Of a stretch of DNA of 64,000 nucleotides, positions 48,101 to 54,762 are shown in pieces. The notes under the pieces were generated by a model that saw nothing but the letters and a program-made list of their open reading frames with translations, was not told where the DNA came from and made no database searches. How positions within the stretch are numbered: position 1 is the stretch's first letter; each line of letters opens with the position of its first letter. The position numbers were made by a program, and so were the translations under genes. Source of the stretch: VRUE01 sp963702175 (lineage in GTDB: Bacteria > Actinomycetota > Thermoleophilia > Solirubrobacterales > 70-9); contig OY969721.1 in NCBI GenBank assembly GCA_963702175.1, positions 744,001 to 808,000 on the forward strand, read 5' to 3'.

Positions 48101-48977
48101 GGAAAGTCAGCTCGGAATCAATCGGCCCGACCAACAGCGTTCCGGCGGGGCTGTACTTGCGCAGGCCCTCCCCTTGACTCGAGACCCAAGCGTTGCCGAC
48201 CGCGTCGACAGCGAGGGCGTGAACGAAGTTCGACGCGCCTTCGAAGAGGATCGCCTGGGGGAGGATGAGCGCCCCGCTGGAGTGGAAGCGCTGCAGGCGC
48301 TGTTTGATGAAACTGCCCGGCCCCGACAAGTCGTCGAGGGTGTAGAGGAAACCGCTGGGGCCGAGACCGACGATGGGTGCACCGGTAAAGCCGCCTTCCG
48401 CTTCGCTTTGGGCGCCGGCACCACAGGCATTGCCCGAGGCTTTGGTGCAGAGACCGGCAGAGGTCGTTTTGTTGACGCCCTCGCCGACCGTCCAGACGAA
48501 TGCGCCCGTCGGATCGAGCCTCTGCACGCGGAAGTTGCCTCGATCGCTTACATATATGTCGTGATGGGAGGGGCTGGCGGAGTCGTTGTCGATCGCAACG
48601 CTGGCCGGGCGGTCGAACTGACCGGCGCCAGATCCGGCGCTGCCTTTCTGGCAGCCGGTGACGATGGTGCAGGTCTGCAGGTTTTCTTCGGGTGTGGCAG
48701 CGTTTACTTTCCAGCCGAAGGCGAAGAGGAATTCGCCGTTGTCTTTGAAGACATTGACGCGATGGTTGCCTTCATCGGCGACGTAGAGGCGGCCGGTTTC
48801 GTGGTCGACAGCCATCCCACGCACGCTGCTGAGGTTCAGCCGGGAAGCGCACTGCCCGGCACCGGTGCCCTGCGGGCAGAAGCTGAGATCTGCGTTCGCT
48901 TGTGGCGTCGTGAGGAGAATCGCGAGCGTGGAAAGAGTGAGGGTGAGAAGCAGATTGGTTCGTATGTGTATGCGCAT
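45138..48977 (-). CDS. Large secreted NHL / FN3-like / TolB-like beta-propeller protein
   Basis: 1279 residues. Signal peptide MRIHIRTNLLLTLTLSTLAILLTTPQANA; NHL-type repeats about 40-370 (RGMAVDHETGRLYVADEGNHRVNVF, FDRPASVAIDNDSASP, DIYVSDRGNFRVQRLD); two FN3-like segments about 385-620 (PETTYRFRVVATNPDGEGEG, PGTTYHYRIVADNP); a TolB/WD40-like propeller about 640-1190 (DGTHAIFASTAPL, DGSRLYFESEDTL). Then the conserved segment IYDARVGGGL, CEGEACQSVPAAPDDPTP and a basic tail. Its N-terminal part corresponds to the separate 50765 gene and its C-terminal part to the 54759 gene of operon 2. Confidence 0.88.
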   Translation of the reverse strand: MRIHIRTNLLLTLTLSTLAILLTTPQANADLSFCPQGTGAGQCASRLNLSSVRGMAVDHETGRLYVADEGNHRVNVFKDNGEFLFAFGWKVNAATPEENLQTCTIVTGCQKGSAGSGAGQFDRPASVAIDNDSASPSHHDIYVSDRGNFRVQRLDPTGAFVWTVGEGVNKTTSAGLCTKASGNACGAGAQSEAEGGFTGAPIVGLGPSGFLYTLDDLSGPGSFIKQRLQRFHSSGALILPQAILFEGASNFVHALAVDAVGNAWVSSQGEGLRKYSPAGTLLVGPIDSELTFRPASLAFDTAGTLYAGQHVFVKEDSRGFNLLTAYDAAGNILRRFAYTDSFDASDSINGLAAHTSAFGDVFFSRLEGGIDYVSAPPPGPVVPALSVEVPVIGSVKATAVAEVNPEGKATQVHFEYLTEQAYDEQGESFTGGATKSTSTIPLGAEGFALKTTEAVLGCPNPAKEAAEPLNKCLLPETTYRFRVVATNPDGEGEGTVEGPPFTTKKSIEVGDIYATEVGTDTARLNAEVNPFGVPATGYFEYVEEDAFQESGFATASKVPDVDNEGVPLDFGSGEAFVTRSVSIYPLEPGTTYHYRIVADNPLIDPIAGETKTLQTFEPLQAEPCPQNEASRIGPGALLPDCRAYEMVSPLDKAGVDIRVLPSSVSPFSTELIEQSSPSGQRLAYGSARAFGDAASAPVTSQYIAQRIAGQEWRTHGINPPRGRAILSAVQQFRTEFQAFSPDLCEAWIAPFADPPLTEAAVAGFVNLYRRSDRLCGEERYEALAPPFAPSEGIFPELLGVSADGSQAIFHTKGKLTANATAGQRQLYESVQNEALRLVCVLPDGKAHKAGCTAGSTEGGQTLATLKGAISSDGERIFWSDKARGEGRLYVRIGGSQTLAVSKVGEEAAGTAGSSWFWGAAADGSRVIFTTSLTGTSVFNLYGFDVDGEETTLLAKRVRGVMGLSADASRVYFVSEDVLASGATEGKPNLYLQDESTEGGGTEFVATLASADLEGAVDQEASSHTSRISHDGTHAIFASTAPLTGYDNDHASGGIPTAEIYRYDAEADELICASCNPSGARPAGRATIPPFQTGMHAARVLSEDGSRLYFESEDTLVARDTNGRKDVYQWEEEGTGGCDEADAGFSAPSGGCIELISSGQSELDSRFVESSPSGDDVFLATASSLLPQDQGLVDIYDARVGGGLPIPAPRAPTCEGEACQSVPAAPDDPTPASSAFRGAGNVVEGVKPRCAKGKVRRKGRCVGRKQNRSKRANRNRRAAR

Positions 48978-49023
48978 GATTGTGCGTATCGATCCGGTCC
49001 GATTCCAGTCGCCTTACCCGTGA

Positions 49024-49713
49024 CTAGGGTGCGGTGACTGCCCAGGTTCCACTCGCGTATCCGAGGAGACCTTTCACACCTTCTGCATAGAAGACCGCTC
49101 CGGAAACCGACGTGCCGAGGCCGAATACCACTTCGTGGGCGGGCTGCACGGAGACGCTCGTTGCTTCTCCTACCCCGAAATAGACGCAGAGAAAGCCTTG
49201 ATCTGCTTTCGGGTTTTTTACTGTGCCTCCTGTGCATTTTCCGGCTTCTCCTTCTCCTTCTTTCACCACGATGATGTTTGCGGCAGGGACTTCCGCCGCA
49301 AGCGGTATCGCAAATGAAAGTTGCGCGACGCCCTTTTCACCCGCGAGCATTGCCCATGACCCGGTCTCGGTCGCGCCCGAGGGCAGGGTGCCGCCGGCGG
49401 TCCAGGGTTCGCCTTCGAGGCCCTGGCTACCGGTCGCGCCTTTGGCGCCTTTTTCACCCGTGGGACCGGTCGGTCCGGTGGCCCCTTTTTCGCCGTTGGC
49501 GCCAGCCGCGCCAGCCGCACCCTGAGCACCCGCCGCGCCAGGTGCTCCAGCCGGACCCGCAGCGCCTTTGAGCTTCTTCAGCACGCTGGGGCTGATCTGT
49601 TTGGTCGAGGTGATCAGGTATTTGGCGGCGAAGGCGCCGCCCGTCATCGCGAAGACGAGCGCTACCGTGGCGATGATCCCGGGGATCCCGAATCGCGTGC
49701 GAAGGCTTGACAT
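49024..49713 (-). CDS. Collagen-like repeat protein
   Basis: 229 residues. Hydrophobic N-terminus (about 11-30, IIATVALVFAMTGGAFAAK) acts as signal or anchor, then STKQISPSVLKKLKG, then 17 uninterrupted Gly-X-Y triplets (residues 51-101, e.g. GPTGPTGEKGAKG), then a beta-rich C-terminal domain of about 125 residues with a Cys pair (KCTGG, FLCVYF). Such actinobacterial proteins probably trimerise as a surface stalk with a globular head. First gene of operon 1, with a ribosome site AAGGAGAG, a leader of about 130 nt and a good promoter at 49853-49881. Confidence 0.88.
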   Translation of the reverse strand: MSSLRTRFGIPGIIATVALVFAMTGGAFAAKYLITSTKQISPSVLKKLKGAAGPAGAPGAAGAQGAAGAAGANGEKGATGPTGPTGEKGAKGATGSQGLEGEPWTAGGTLPSGATETGSWAMLAGEKGVAQLSFAIPLAAEVPAANIIVVKEGEGEAGKCTGGTVKNPKADQGFLCVYFGVGEATSVSVQPAHEVVFGLGTSVSGAVFYAEGVKGLLGYASGTWAVTAP

Positions 49714-49852
49714 CGTGGTCCTCTCTCCTTGTCCCTGAGCCCTTTGCTGGCCGCTTCCCTGTGCGGCGCTCCCGCGAGGCTCGGTTGTCCCTGTTTCCCT
49801 GTTGGTGCTGCTCAGCTATACCGTCTTCGTACCTTTGAGAAGACAGGCGGGA

Positions 49853-49881
49853 GTGTAAACAGGGAGGTACGTGATTGTCAA
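49853..49881 (-). promoter_or_regulatory. Promoter of secreted-protein operon 1
   Basis: Minus strand TTGACA (complement of 49876-49881), 17-bp spacer, TTACAC (49853-49858). Predicted start near 49846 gives a leader of about 130 nt for the collagen-like gene. The remainder of 49714-49963 shows no gene. Confidence 0.7.
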
Positions 49882-49897
49882 GAGACGCACGCGGTAT
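49875..49897. repeat. Shared 23-bp promoter box, copy 2
   Basis: TTGTCAAGAGACGCACG then CGGTAT; 21/23 identical to 40865-40887 and in the same place relative to the -35. Links operon 1 to the tandem TetR promoter. Confidence 0.7.
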
Positions 49898-49963
49898 CGC
49901 TAAGCGCCTCCGCCGCTGAGCGCGGGGATCGAGGTCGCAGCTGCGCGAGAAATGCCCGCGGGG

Positions 49964-50707
49964 CTAAGCGCCGGCTTGACGGCGGCGAGCTTCGAAGAGC
50001 TCGGCGGCTTCGGCCGGCTCCTGCTCGAGGGCGATGACTCGGCCCTCCTGGGGGCCGGGCTCGCCGAGGCGATAGAAGGCGAGGACGTATTCGGCCAGGG
50101 GACCGGTGAGGTCTCGCAGCTTCTTCGCCCTCCCCTGGAGCACCTCGCTGGCCACCCGGGAGGCGATGCCGCCGACGATCACACCCTCTACCTCAGGTGC
50201 AGGGATCGACTGCGCCGGGAGGTCGGGGGCGGCGGCGCGCAGCAGGGTCCCGTAGCGCTTCAGCCACTCGTGGTAGCGGAGCGCGATCTCCTCCCCCGCC
50301 GAGGGCGCCTCGACGAAGAGGAGGCGGGCCACATCGGGCTCAGATGCGAGCGCGTCGAGCGCCGCCGCCAGCGAGCGCTCCACGCGCTCTTCGATTCCGG
50401 CGCCATCGTCGTCGCAGGGCACGGTGAGGATCTCGAAGAGTCGCTCATGCCCAGTCTCGTGAGCGGTGGCGAAGCAGTCCTGCTTGTCCTTGAAGCTTTT
50501 GTAGAAGGCGTTGCGCGAGACGGCGGCGGCTTTGACGATGTCCGCCACCGACATCGCTTCGTAGCCCTTCTCCCCCACCACGCCCGGCACCGCGGCGATC
50601 AGGCGCTCGCGTTGATCGCGCTCCACCTCCTCGGGAGCGAGGGCGTGCCGCCCGCGGGGGAGGCGGCGCGGTCCGGCGGATTTGGCTCTAGCGCGGGATT
50701 TGGCCAT
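49964..50707 (-). CDS. TetR-family regulator next to operon 2
   Basis: 247 residues from ATG 50707. After a basic N-terminus (MAKSRARAKSAGPRRLPRGRHALAPEEVERDQRERL) the HTH reads LIAAVPGVVGEKGYEAMSVADIVKAAAVSRNAFYKSFKDKQDCFATAHE. Helical ligand domain follows. Lies directly downstream of the operon 2 genes but has its own promoter with dyad ACGCGTA-N16-TACGCGT (50731-50760). A related box precedes operon 2 itself (57079-57102), so it probably controls both. Confidence 0.91.
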   Translation of the reverse strand: MAKSRARAKSAGPRRLPRGRHALAPEEVERDQRERLIAAVPGVVGEKGYEAMSVADIVKAAAVSRNAFYKSFKDKQDCFATAHETGHERLFEILTVPCDDDGAGIEERVERSLAAALDALASEPDVARLLFVEAPSAGEEIALRYHEWLKRYGTLLRAAAPDLPAQSIPAPEVEGVIVGGIASRVASEVLQGRAKKLRDLTGPLAEYVLAFYRLGEPGPQEGRVIALEQEPAEAAELFEARRRQAGA

Positions 50708-50729
50708 GGTTGCGATGCGGTCAGCCCGT

Positions 50730-50768
50730 TACGCGTACAGTGTAGTTCTTAAATACGCGTCTGGTCAA
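50730..50768 (-). promoter_or_regulatory. Promoter and operator of the 49964 TetR gene
   Basis: Minus-strand TTGACC (complement of 50763-50768), 18-bp spacer, TACACT (50739-50744). Perfect dyad ACGCGTA (50731-50737) / TACGCGT (50754-50760) brackets the -10. The 24-bp stretch 50730-50753 recurs with 20/24 identity at 57079-57102. Confidence 0.7.
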
Positions 50769-51970
50769 TGGGTGGCTGGGCGCCGCAGCGCCACCGCGCC
50801 CCAGACCGCCGCCCGGCCTCTCCCCCGCCCCGCCCGCTTGCGGGAATGCCGACGGAAGCGTCGAGGCTTTGCGGAGCGAGTCGTATCGGCGACGGGACTC
50901 GGTGAAGCCCCCATGGCAGCCCCCGCAGCCTGTGCCCCGCCGGCGCCGCTCAACGAACCCTCTTCCCCGGGCGGCTCCTCGGCTCCGAGCCCGTCTCCCG
51001 GCTCGAACGGTCCGTAGGCGAAGACATTCGATTCTTCGCCATTGCCGTCGGTGACGTAGAGCACGCCCGTGGTTGGGCTGACGGCGATCCCGCTGGGCTC
51101 GCCGTGCACGGGCGGACGCTCCGTGCCTTTTTCGGGGGCGCCCGAGAGCTGGTCGAGGTAGGCGCCCGTGGAGTCGAACTCGTAGACCGTCGCCTGCGGG
51201 TGTTCGAACCCCGGTTTGAGGTTGTCGACCAGCAGTAGGTTGCCCGTGGTCGGGTCGACGGTGACCGACGCGTCGACCAGCGAGACGAACTCTCCCCTGG
51301 GGACTGCCGCGCCCTCGATCGTGTCGACGGGATCGAGCGGATCGACCGTCGGTTCATAGACCCTAACCGAGCCGTCCCCTGCATCCGGGACGTAGACGCG
51401 GCCGGCGTGGACGGCCAGCCCAAAGCCGTCGACGAGGCTGCCGAGGCCGATTTTCAGTGGCACACCTCCGTCCAGGACCGGCGCTCCGGAAGGCTCGTAA
51501 ACGGCGACATAGGTGCGGTCGTTGACGTAGACGTCGCCGGTGGCGTCTACCGCGATCCCGGTCGAGTTCGCCGTATCGAAGACCTGGAGGGACGGTTTGA
51601 GCCGGACGACGCTCTCATGCCAGAGGTTTGCGTAGAGGGTGCCGCCGCCGGGTCCAAAGGCGAGCCCGCAGGGCCCTTCGGGCGGGTTGGTCACCGCAAC
51701 CGAGAACTGGGATTTGTATTCGCCGCTGTCGGAGAAGACGTCGATGAGGCGGTGGTGGTAGTCGGAGACGTAGAGGTTGCCGAACTGGTCGACGGCCAGC
51801 CCGCAGGCGCCTTCGATCTGCCCTTCGGGCGGCGGCAGGAGAAGGTTGGGGTTGGTTTTGAGTAGCGACCCGTTGAGCACCTCCCGGTGGGCCTGGGCGG
51901 AGCTCGCCCCCAGGGCGAGCGCGACGAACAGGAAGCCGAGCACGAGGCCCACAATCGATCTGATCCTCAT
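50765..51970 (-). CDS. Secreted NHL-repeat beta-propeller protein
   Basis: 401 residues from ATG 51970, which overlaps the previous stop as ATGA and starts a clear signal peptide MRIRSIVGLVLGFLFVALALGASSAQA; a frame start at 52078 adds an unlikely leader. NHL-type blades: GACGLAVDQFGNLYVSDYHHRLIDVFSDSG, STGIAVDATGDVYVNDRTYVAVYEPSG, GIAVSPTTGVLYVTDGNGEESNVFAYGP. Ala/Gly linker and Arg-rich end (RRFRRHSRKRAGRGRGRA). Matches the N-terminal third of the 1279-residue protein. Last gene of operon 2. Confidence 0.87.
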   Translation of the reverse strand: MRIRSIVGLVLGFLFVALALGASSAQAHREVLNGSLLKTNPNLLLPPPEGQIEGACGLAVDQFGNLYVSDYHHRLIDVFSDSGEYKSQFSVAVTNPPEGPCGLAFGPGGGTLYANLWHESVVRLKPSLQVFDTANSTGIAVDATGDVYVNDRTYVAVYEPSGAPVLDGGVPLKIGLGSLVDGFGLAVHAGRVYVPDAGDGSVRVYEPTVDPLDPVDTIEGAAVPRGEFVSLVDASVTVDPTTGNLLLVDNLKPGFEHPQATVYEFDSTGAYLDQLSGAPEKGTERPPVHGEPSGIAVSPTTGVLYVTDGNGEESNVFAYGPFEPGDGLGAEEPPGEEGSLSGAGGAQAAGAAMGASPSPVADTTRSAKPRRFRRHSRKRAGRGRGRAAVWGAVALRRPATH

Positions 51971-54762
51971 CGTCCCCTCCCTTTCTTCCCGCACTCCGCC
52001 CCCACCTTCGGACGGGTGATCCAGCCCCTGTCGTTGTGCCCGATCAGCCGGGCGCGGGCGTACCGCGGTTTCGCGCAAAAGCTCCTGGTGGCGACGACGA
52101 GGAGGCCGCGCTTGCCTCCATTCATCCTCATCGTGAACTTGGCCACCGGAGCGTCGGGAATGACGTCAAAGGTGCCGCGCAAGCCGCCTTCGGCCGCGTC
52201 GATCCGGCCCGCTAGATCTATCTGGATGCCCTGGCCCTCGAGGGCGAAGACCAGGTCGGGCAGGGGATTGCTGGAAGAGCGCAGCACGACCGGCCCTTCA
52301 AGTGGTTTCTCCAACAGTGGCGTGAAGGCTCGGGCGCGTCCGTAGATGGACGCCGGCGGGCAGCGGTCGGCCACGAACTGAACTTTGGTGCAGATGCCGA
52401 CGATGTTGTCCTGGTCGAGGAAGAGGGTGCGGGGAAGGGTCACCTGAGCGGCGGCAATGTTCGCGTCGCCTTTCCTCGGCCGCACCACGACCCGGAGCGA
52501 GGGGTGGCGGCCGCGTTTCGTCCCTCCCTTCAGGCTCAGCGAGATCCGCGGTTTGAAGCCGAGCGCACCGCAGTTGAAGGCCTGGAAGGGTGCCGTGGCG
52601 GTGGCCAGCGTGTCGTCGCTGCGGTCCTCGAACCGTCCGCCAGCGCCGTTTAGCGCCGAGACAATCGCGAACGGCTCGCAGCTGGTCGGGTTGAAGGTGA
52701 CGTTCGGCCGGTCGATGTAGGCGCGCACGTCGCGCAGGTGAATCGGGATCCCCTGGATGATGTGGGGAATCGGGTCAGTGCCGGTGGCGTCGATCGAGAC
52801 CTGCGCGGTCCGTGGGTCCACTTTGATCGCCGAGCGGACGATGACCACGCCGAGGTCGAAGGGGCCGACGAGCGCCGAGTCGATCGCGACCACCGAGAAG
52901 GAGGAGCCGCGGTAGGGCCCAGCCAGATACAGCCCTCCCGGCGCGTAGGCGAGCACGGAGCCGACGCCATAGCCCGCGACGGTGCGCCCGATCCGACTCG
53001 CCTCCGGGCAGGAGGGGTTGTCGCGCTCGGCGACGCCGGAACGCTGCGCAGCCGCGGCGATCGCCGCATCGGGGCAGTAGGGGATGCCGGCGATCTTGCC
53101 CAACAGGCCGGGCGGCAGCCGGGCCGAGTAGGAGACGATCTCCTGCTCCGGGGCAGTCCGCGTCAGGTGCAAGTAGAACGGGGTGTAGGAGCCGGCATTC
53201 GAGTTGAGGGTGCCGCCCCTGGCCTGCGGGGCGAAGGGCGCGAGACCGGTGGGGCAGGGGCCGCCGCCGTGCCCCTCGCCAATCGAGAGCGGCAACGCGA
53301 CCGACCTGACCAGGTTCGGGTCCCGCCAGGACGTCAGCTTGGAGTCCGTGAAGAAGGAGCCGCACGCGGCAGGAGTTGCAAGCGGACTGCGCTGGCCTTC
53401 GCGGAAGTGGATGCGCAGCTCCGAGTAGGGCAGCTGCGGCAGCCGGTCGAAGGTCCCGGTCAGCGTCCCGGTCTGCGGGTCAGCGTCCAGCCGCCCGGCG
53501 ACCTTGACCAAGATCCCCCGGTCGGGGGCCTTGGCGACGAGGTAGATCGCGATCAGCGAACCAAAGGGATTGTCAAAGGGAGCGGCGAGGAAGATCGCGC
53601 CCTCCACACGCTCGAAGAAGAGCGGGCTTTTGACCGTGAAGTCGCCGATCTTCGATTCGTTCGGGCAGCCGGCGCCGGGGGGCGAGGAGGCCGTCTCCGC
53701 CGCATACTGGGCTGGGGTGCAGACGCCGAGCCCCGATCCCACCGAGGGGTTAATCGTGACGCCCTCGGGCAGGGTGACCACTGCCTTCCTCACCGGCGAC
53801 GGAGCCCGCCGTCCCGGGTCGGTCACGCCGAGCGTGTCGACGTCGATCGAGAAGGTGTAACCCGACGGCGAGGAGGCGCGCGGGTCGGTGAGGCGGGCGA
53901 TCGATTCCGGTTCGAAGTCGAGCGTGGAGCAGGCTTTAAGCGGCGGCGAGGACGACGTTGCGGTAACTGTGCCCGGCTGCTGCCAGGAGCTGGCGACGGC
54001 GGTGAAGCCGAGCGTCGCGTCGCAGTAAGTCGGCAGGGTCAGGTAGGCCGTGGCGGGGTTAGTCGCCGGCCGTCCTATCGAGCATTTGGCCCAGCCGAAG
54101 TCGGGCTCGAGCGCGTTCAGGCAATCCCCGCGCTGGGCGTTGTGGAGGATCGACCAGGGCGTGCCCCAGATCGTCAGCGTGAGTCCTTTGATCCCGACCA
54201 ACTGGGAGACGTTCCTGGCCTCCAGCGTGAGGCCGTATTCGCCCTCCGCCTGCCGCACCCGGGGAATCAGCACAATCGGGTCCCCGTAGGGGTTGAAGCC
54301 GATCGCCGAGGGCGCACCCGGCGGCGGAGCCAGGTTGAAGAGCCCGAACGTGCGGGTCTCCCCTCCACCGTAGGAGGAGCGAACCTCGGCGATCCCGACC
54401 TGGGTGCGATCGAAGCAGTCCTCGCCGGAGAGGCTTTCTTCGAAGGGCGAGGAGCGCGGGGTATGGAAGCGCTCCTGGCTGCAGCGCGGCACGGCGAGCG
54501 GGTTTTCGATCAGGCCGGGAGGCAGCTCGATGCTGAGGTCCCTCAGGTCGTCCTGCGGGAAGGCGCCGCTGCTCTCGAAGTCGAGGTCGATCTCCAGCGC
54601 GACCGGGTGCGAGCCGGCTTCGGTAGCGACCACGTGGCCCTCGTCATAGACCTTGGCATCGAAGCCTTCCGCACCGGGCAGGAAGTCGAAGGAGCGAGCG
54701 GAGGGGGGTACCACCAACAGCAATAGGACGGCGAGCCCGAGAGGCGCAAGACGATGCCTCAC
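51967..54762 (-). CDS. Large secreted protein, paralogue of the 42280 gene
   Basis: 931 residues. Signal peptide MRHRLAPLGLAVLLLLVVPPSARS. Co-linear with the 953-residue protein: TINPSVGSGLGVCTPAQYAAET, PLFFERVEGAIFLAAPFDNPFGSLIAIYLV, YTPFYLHLTRTAPEQEIVSYSARLPPGLLGKIAGIPYCPDAAI, VRAYIDRPNVTFNPTSCE. Basic C-terminus ECGKKGRGR. No recognised domain. Its stop overlaps the NHL gene start and its start overlaps the 54759 gene stop, both by 4 nt, so three proteins are made in coupled order. Confidence 0.86.
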   Translation of the reverse strand: MRHRLAPLGLAVLLLLVVPPSARSFDFLPGAEGFDAKVYDEGHVVATEAGSHPVALEIDLDFESSGAFPQDDLRDLSIELPPGLIENPLAVPRCSQERFHTPRSSPFEESLSGEDCFDRTQVGIAEVRSSYGGGETRTFGLFNLAPPPGAPSAIGFNPYGDPIVLIPRVRQAEGEYGLTLEARNVSQLVGIKGLTLTIWGTPWSILHNAQRGDCLNALEPDFGWAKCSIGRPATNPATAYLTLPTYCDATLGFTAVASSWQQPGTVTATSSSPPLKACSTLDFEPESIARLTDPRASSPSGYTFSIDVDTLGVTDPGRRAPSPVRKAVVTLPEGVTINPSVGSGLGVCTPAQYAAETASSPPGAGCPNESKIGDFTVKSPLFFERVEGAIFLAAPFDNPFGSLIAIYLVAKAPDRGILVKVAGRLDADPQTGTLTGTFDRLPQLPYSELRIHFREGQRSPLATPAACGSFFTDSKLTSWRDPNLVRSVALPLSIGEGHGGGPCPTGLAPFAPQARGGTLNSNAGSYTPFYLHLTRTAPEQEIVSYSARLPPGLLGKIAGIPYCPDAAIAAAAQRSGVAERDNPSCPEASRIGRTVAGYGVGSVLAYAPGGLYLAGPYRGSSFSVVAIDSALVGPFDLGVVIVRSAIKVDPRTAQVSIDATGTDPIPHIIQGIPIHLRDVRAYIDRPNVTFNPTSCEPFAIVSALNGAGGRFEDRSDDTLATATAPFQAFNCGALGFKPRISLSLKGGTKRGRHPSLRVVVRPRKGDANIAAAQVTLPRTLFLDQDNIVGICTKVQFVADRCPPASIYGRARAFTPLLEKPLEGPVVLRSSSNPLPDLVFALEGQGIQIDLAGRIDAAEGGLRGTFDVIPDAPVAKFTMRMNGGKRGLLVVATRSFCAKPRYARARLIGHNDRGWITRPKVGAECGKKGRGR

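Noticed and set aside
49264..49565. Gly-X-Y coding repeat as a CRISPR or tandem DNA repeat
   Set aside because: The periodicity is codon-level collagen triplets with variable DNA, not spaced identical repeats.
49899..49975. Direct repeat CTAAGCGCC around the end of the 49964 TetR gene
   Set aside because: Nine to ten bases only, in GC-rich DNA; expected by chance.
52738..54726. 662-codon plus-strand frame opposite the 931-residue secreted protein
   Set aside because: Arg/Gly/Asp-rich antisense shadow; the minus-strand frame has a signal peptide and a paralogue.
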